DNA of 8,330 nt from Clostridiales bacterium (lineage in GTDB: Bacteria; Bacillota; Clostridia; Oscillospirales; Oscillospiraceae): the NCBI GenBank assembly GCA_021201515.1, contig JAJQET010000131.1:1-8330 (forward strand). The letters are read 5' to 3'. The notes beneath the pieces are model-generated. The model was not told where the DNA came from. It did no database searches and saw nothing but the letters and a program-made list of their open reading frames with translations. Below, one piece after another: positions 6,557 to 8,330 of this stretch (position 1 is the first letter of the stretch; each line of letters starts with the position of its first letter). A program made the translations under genes and the position numbers.

Positions 6557-6991
6557 TCACCCCCTGACCAGGCACAGAATCAGCCCGTAAATCACGCTGC
6601 TGCCGATGCCGAACACCAGCACCGGCCCGGCGATCTGGAACATCTTCGCCGCCATACCGGTGACAAATCCCTCGCTTTTGAACTCCATGGCCGGGGAGAC
6701 GATGGAGTTGGCGAAGCCGGTGACGGGCACCAGGGTCCCCGCCCCGGCGTGCTTGGCCAGGCGGTCATACACCTTTAAGCCGGTGAACAACGCCGCCAGA
6801 AAAATCAGCGAGATAGAGGTGGCAGTACCCGCGTTCTCCCGGCTCAGCCCGAAGTGGGCGTACATCATCTGGAGGGCCTGGCCCACACAGCAGATGCCGC
6901 CCCCCACGCAGAAGGCCCACACCAGGTCCTTCCCCAGCGCGGACGGGGGCGAAAGGCTGTTCACCAGCTCGCCATATTCCTGATTGGTCAT
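6557..6991 (-). CDS. spoVAC: SpoVAC, spore dipicolinate channel component (SpoVAC/SpoVAEb family)
   Basis: Membrane protein of the SpoVA system, which moves dipicolinic acid (as the Ca2+ chelate) into the developing spore core and releases it on germination. SpoVAC is described as a mechanosensitive channel subunit in Bacillus. The 144-aa protein opens MTNQEYGELV and has membrane segments at about 24-40, 59-75, 83-100 and 118-142. The diagnostic stretch AGAGTLVPVTGFANSIVSP (82-100), followed by EFKSEGF and AGPVLVFG, favours SpoVAC over the related SpoVAEb, in which the SPA-EFKSEG part differs. The start at 6991 is chosen for GGAGG seven bases upstream; an upstream in-frame ATG at 7075 would overlap spmB and adds non-family sequence. 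The usual partners spoVAD and spoVAE do not follow; a 59-aa gene does. A sigma-G-like promoter lies just upstream. Confidence 0.88.
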   Translation of the reverse strand: MTNQEYGELVNSLSPPSALGKDLVWAFCVGGGICCVGQALQMMYAHFGLSRENAGTATSISLIFLAALFTGLKVYDRLAKHAGAGTLVPVTGFANSIVSPAMEFKSEGFVTGMAAKMFQIAGPVLVFGIGSSVIYGLILCLVRG

Positions 6992-7021
6992 AGAAATTCC
7001 TCCGTATCCTTCAGATAGGGA

Positions 7022-7051
7022 GAGTATGGGCGTTTTTTCAGAAAAATATAC
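7022..7051 (-). promoter_or_regulatory. Candidate sigma-G (forespore) promoter for spoVAC
   Basis: On the minus strand -35 GTATA (7051-7047), spacer of 18 bases, and -10 CATACTC (7028-7022). The Bacillus subtilis sigma-G consensus is about GHATR-18-CATNHTA; only the last -10 base differs. It overlaps the end of spmB and would start transcription near 7014, ahead of the spoVAC ribosome site. spoVA operons are sigma-G dependent in Bacillus, which fits. This is a motif match by eye only. Confidence 0.45.
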
Positions 7052-7556
7052 GCACCGTCCAACTTGCCACCACAAAGCCGGTCAGGTCGGCGCACAGGGC
7101 GGCGGGGATGGCGTAGCGGGTTTTCCGAATACCGGCGGAGCCGAAGTAAACCGCCACGGTGTAGAAGGTGGTCTCGGTGCTGCCCATCATCACCGCCACC
7201 GTCCGGCCGATCTGGGAATCGGGGCCGTAAGCGGAAATCAGCTCCGCCCCCACCCCCAGGGCTCCGCTGCCGCTGACGGGCCGCAGCAGCACCAGGGCCA
7301 CCGTCTCCGCCGGGATGCCCAGCAGATTCAGCAGGGGCCGGAGGGCCTCCGCCGCCAGGTCAAAGGCGCCGGAGGCTCGGAGCATATAGATGGCGGTCAT
7401 CAGCCCCACCAGCGGCGGCACGATGCGGAGCAGCACCTTCAGCCCCTCCATGGCTCCCTCCCCCAGAGCGCCGTAGACGTCCACCCCTTTCACAAGGCCG
7501 GCCACCGCCGCAGCCAGCAGGATGCCGGGCACCAGCATGGCCGTCAACAGCGTCAC
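7038..7556 (-). CDS. spmB: SpmB, spore maturation protein B
   Basis: Membrane protein needed, with SpmA, for full dehydration of the spore core and so for heat resistance in Bacillus and Clostridium; the molecular activity is not settled. The 172-aa protein belongs to the nucleoside-recognition/Gate domain group. Hydrophobic segments are at about 4-22, 46-60, 80-93 and 147-166. Family hallmarks: GLVKGVDVY (20-28), LLRPVSGSGALGV (90-102), GPDSQIGR (111-118) and MMGSTETTFYTVAVYFG (123-139). The start is a GTG at 7556 whose GTGA overlaps the spmA stop, with AAGGAGG upstream. An ATG at 7610 in the same frame lies inside spmA and adds 18 non-family residues, so it was not chosen. Cotranscribed with spmA. 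The end of the gene carries a possible forespore promoter. Confidence 0.94.
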   Translation of the reverse strand: MTLLTAMLVPGILLAAAVAGLVKGVDVYGALGEGAMEGLKVLLRIVPPLVGLMTAIYMLRASGAFDLAAEALRPLLNLLGIPAETVALVLLRPVSGSGALGVGAELISAYGPDSQIGRTVAVMMGSTETTFYTVAVYFGSAGIRKTRYAIPAALCADLTGFVVASWTVRIFF

Positions 7557-8137
7557 AGGCCCCTCCTTCCCACCCGCCGAAACAGCTTCGCCGCACCGAT
7601 CCCTGCGCACAGGGCTGCCAGCGAGGTCAGCCAGACACAGGGCAGAATGTCAAAGGGGGTCTCGCACCCGGCGGCGCTCCGCACCGCCGCAACGGTGGTG
7701 GGAATCAGCTGGATGGAGGCGGTGTTACACACCACAAAGAGGCACAGACTGTCGGAGGCCACGCCGGGGCTACTGCGGGCCATCCGCTGGACTGCCTGAA
7801 TCCCCAGCGGGGTGGCGGCGTTGCCCAGCCCCAGCAGGTTGGCGGAGACGTTGGCGGAAATCAGCTCCATCGTCTCCCCGTCCCGCTCCGCCTCCGGGAA
7901 CAGCCGCCCCAGCACCGGCCGTAGCAGACGCTGCAGCCCCTCCAGCATCCCGCACCGGCGCATGACCTCCATCACCCCCATCCACAGGCACAGCATCCCC
8001 GCCATGGAGATACACAGCTCCACGGCAGCCTGTGCCCCCTCTGCCGCCGCCGCAGAAACCGCCCCTAGGGAGCCGGTGGCCCCGCCGCACAGAAGGCTGA
8101 GGGCGACCATCGCCGTCCATAGTACCGTCATTGCCAT
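7553..8137 (-). CDS. spmA: SpmA, spore maturation protein A
   Basis: Partner of SpmB in spore core dehydration; membrane protein of the developing spore. The protein is 194 aa, close to the usual length. It has hydrophobic segments at about 4-20, 42-58, 98-115, 130-150 and 165-182. Family hallmarks: MGVMEVMRRCGM (53-64), LLRPVLGRLFPE (71-82), ANVSANLLGLGNAATPLGI (95-113), LFVVCNTASIQLIPTTVAAVR (133-153) and PFDILPCVW (161-169). The start at 8137 is the first ATG in frame with a modest ribosome site GGGTGAT. A second ATG two codons later cannot be excluded. First gene of the spmA-spmB-spoVAC-59aa cluster, transcribed away from the AbrB/SpoVT-like gene. Confidence 0.95.
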   Translation of the reverse strand: MAMTVLWTAMVALSLLCGGATGSLGAVSAAAAEGAQAAVELCISMAGMLCLWMGVMEVMRRCGMLEGLQRLLRPVLGRLFPEAERDGETMELISANVSANLLGLGNAATPLGIQAVQRMARSSPGVASDSLCLFVVCNTASIQLIPTTVAAVRSAAGCETPFDILPCVWLTSLAALCAGIGAAKLFRRVGRRGL

Positions 8138-8155
8138 CGTGTCATCACCCGGTTC

Positions 8156-8184
8156 ACCCTATGCCCCGTCAACCGGAAACATGC
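8156..8184 (-). promoter_or_regulatory. Candidate sigma-E-like promoter of spmA
   Basis: On the minus strand -35 GCATGTT (8184-8178), spacer of 14 bases and -10 CATAGGGT (8163-8156). Compared with the Bacillus sigma-E consensus (KMATATT, 14-15, CATACANT), the -35 matches at six of seven positions and the -10 at its defining CATA and final T. It would give a leader of about 12 nt. spmAB is sigma-E dependent in Bacillus, so the context agrees. Weak evidence by eye. Confidence 0.33.
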
Positions 8185-8236
8185 CCTGAGGTCCGCAACT
8201 TTTTTCAGAAAATCAAACGATATTTCGCTATTTTTC

Positions 8237-8265
8237 TTGACTTTCAGTGGGAAATCATGTACAAT
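8237..8265 (+). promoter_or_regulatory. Sigma-A promoter of the AbrB/SpoVT-like gene
   Basis: TTGACT (8237-8242), a 17-base spacer and TACAAT (8260-8265), preceded by an A/T-rich stretch that could serve as an UP element. This gives a transcription start near 8272 and a leader of about 40 nt before the ATG at 8314. Confidence 0.8.
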
Positions 8266-8281
8266 ACAACTAGCAATATTA

Positions 8282-8295
8282 CAAGAAAATTCTTG
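8282..8295 (+). promoter_or_regulatory. Palindrome in the leader of the AbrB/SpoVT-like gene
   Basis: CAAGAA-AA-TTCTTG is a perfect inverted repeat with six-base arms just after the predicted transcription start and seven bases before the ribosome site GGAGG. The location suits an operator or autoregulatory site. At this length and A/T content chance is also possible. Confidence 0.35.
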
Positions 8296-8313
8296 ATGAA
8301 TGGAGGGGGAAGC

Positions 8314-8330
8314 ATGAAATCAACAGGTAT
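8314..8330 (+). CDS. AbrB/SpoVT-type transcriptional regulator (first codons only)
   Basis: Only five full codons, MKSTG, plus AT of a sixth (Ile or Met) are in the window. MKSTGI is the characteristic opening of AbrB, Abh and SpoVT, the swapped-hairpin transition-state and sporulation regulators. A strong ribosome site (GGAGGGGGA, 8302-8310) and a consensus sigma-A promoter upstream show that this is a true start. The divergent position to a sporulation cluster agrees with a sporulation-linked regulator. Which member (AbrB or SpoVT type) cannot be decided. Confidence 0.65.

Noticed and set aside
6984..7799. Plus-strand open frame (271 codons) across spmB and spmA
   Set aside because: Antisense to two recognised sporulation genes, His/Gln/Gly-rich, no ribosome site or motif.
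8201..8208. T-run near 8201-8206 as a terminator
   Set aside because: No stable stem precedes it and no rightward gene ends here.
1..8330. CRISPR array, insertion sequence, prophage, attachment site, tRNA or rRNA
   Set aside because: No spaced repeats, transposase or integrase motifs, terminal inverted repeats or structural RNA signatures were seen on either strand.

Overview
The window reads as chromosomal DNA from a GC-rich, spore-forming, anaerobic member of the Clostridia. The closest style match I can suggest is the Oscillospiraceae (Flavonifractor/Oscillibacter-like). This rests on GatCAB-type tRNA amidation genes, the sporulation genes spmA, spmB and spoVAC, a clostridial FeoA-FeoB fusion, an AbrB/SpoVT-like start, strong Shine-Dalgarno sites and heavy G/C use at third codon positions. 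The genus call is inference; the sequence itself supports only 'sporulating Firmicute, high GC'.

Layout, left to right. (1) 1-2380, plus strand: the 3' part of gatA followed by complete gatB, overlapping at ATGA. These are two subunits of the Glu-tRNA(Gln)/Asp-tRNA(Asn) amidotransferase. (2) 2397-2434: a hairpin between convergent operons, with its T-run on the minus-strand side. (3) 2453-6149, minus strand, read from right to left: a fused feoA-feoB ferrous iron transporter gene, a papain/C39-like (BtrH N-terminal-like) protein of 275 aa, and an acidic 151-aa protein of unknown function with clearly lower GC. A consensus sigma-A promoter (TTGACA-17-TATACT) and a 9-bp hairpin precede feoAB. 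(4) 6373-8137, minus strand: spmA, spmB (GTG start, overlapping the spmA stop), spoVAC and a 59-aa protein whose start lies 4 nt after the spoVAC stop. (5) 8138-8313: a divergent control region with a candidate sigma-E-like site for spmA and a consensus sigma-A promoter driving, to the right, the first codons of an AbrB/SpoVT-like regulator (MKSTG...), cut by the window end.

How the genes work together. gatAB is translation housekeeping. The feo operon would import Fe(II) using the FeoB GTPase/permease with its FeoA domain in cis; the two following genes are unexplained companions. spmA/spmB (spore core dehydration) and spoVAC (dipicolinic acid channel component) form a late sporulation cluster. 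Sequence matches suggest mother-cell (sigma-E-like, upstream of spmA) and forespore (sigma-G-like, inside the end of spmB) promoters in one co-directional cluster.

The most notable anomaly is in feoB. A run of six C (minus strand; 3935-3940) puts the last ~45 codons out of frame. Removing one C restores a normal FeoB C-terminus ending at 3797. I did not find a clearly new biological system. The best candidates for new biology are the two unknown genes of the feo operon and the 59-aa protein attached to spoVAC.
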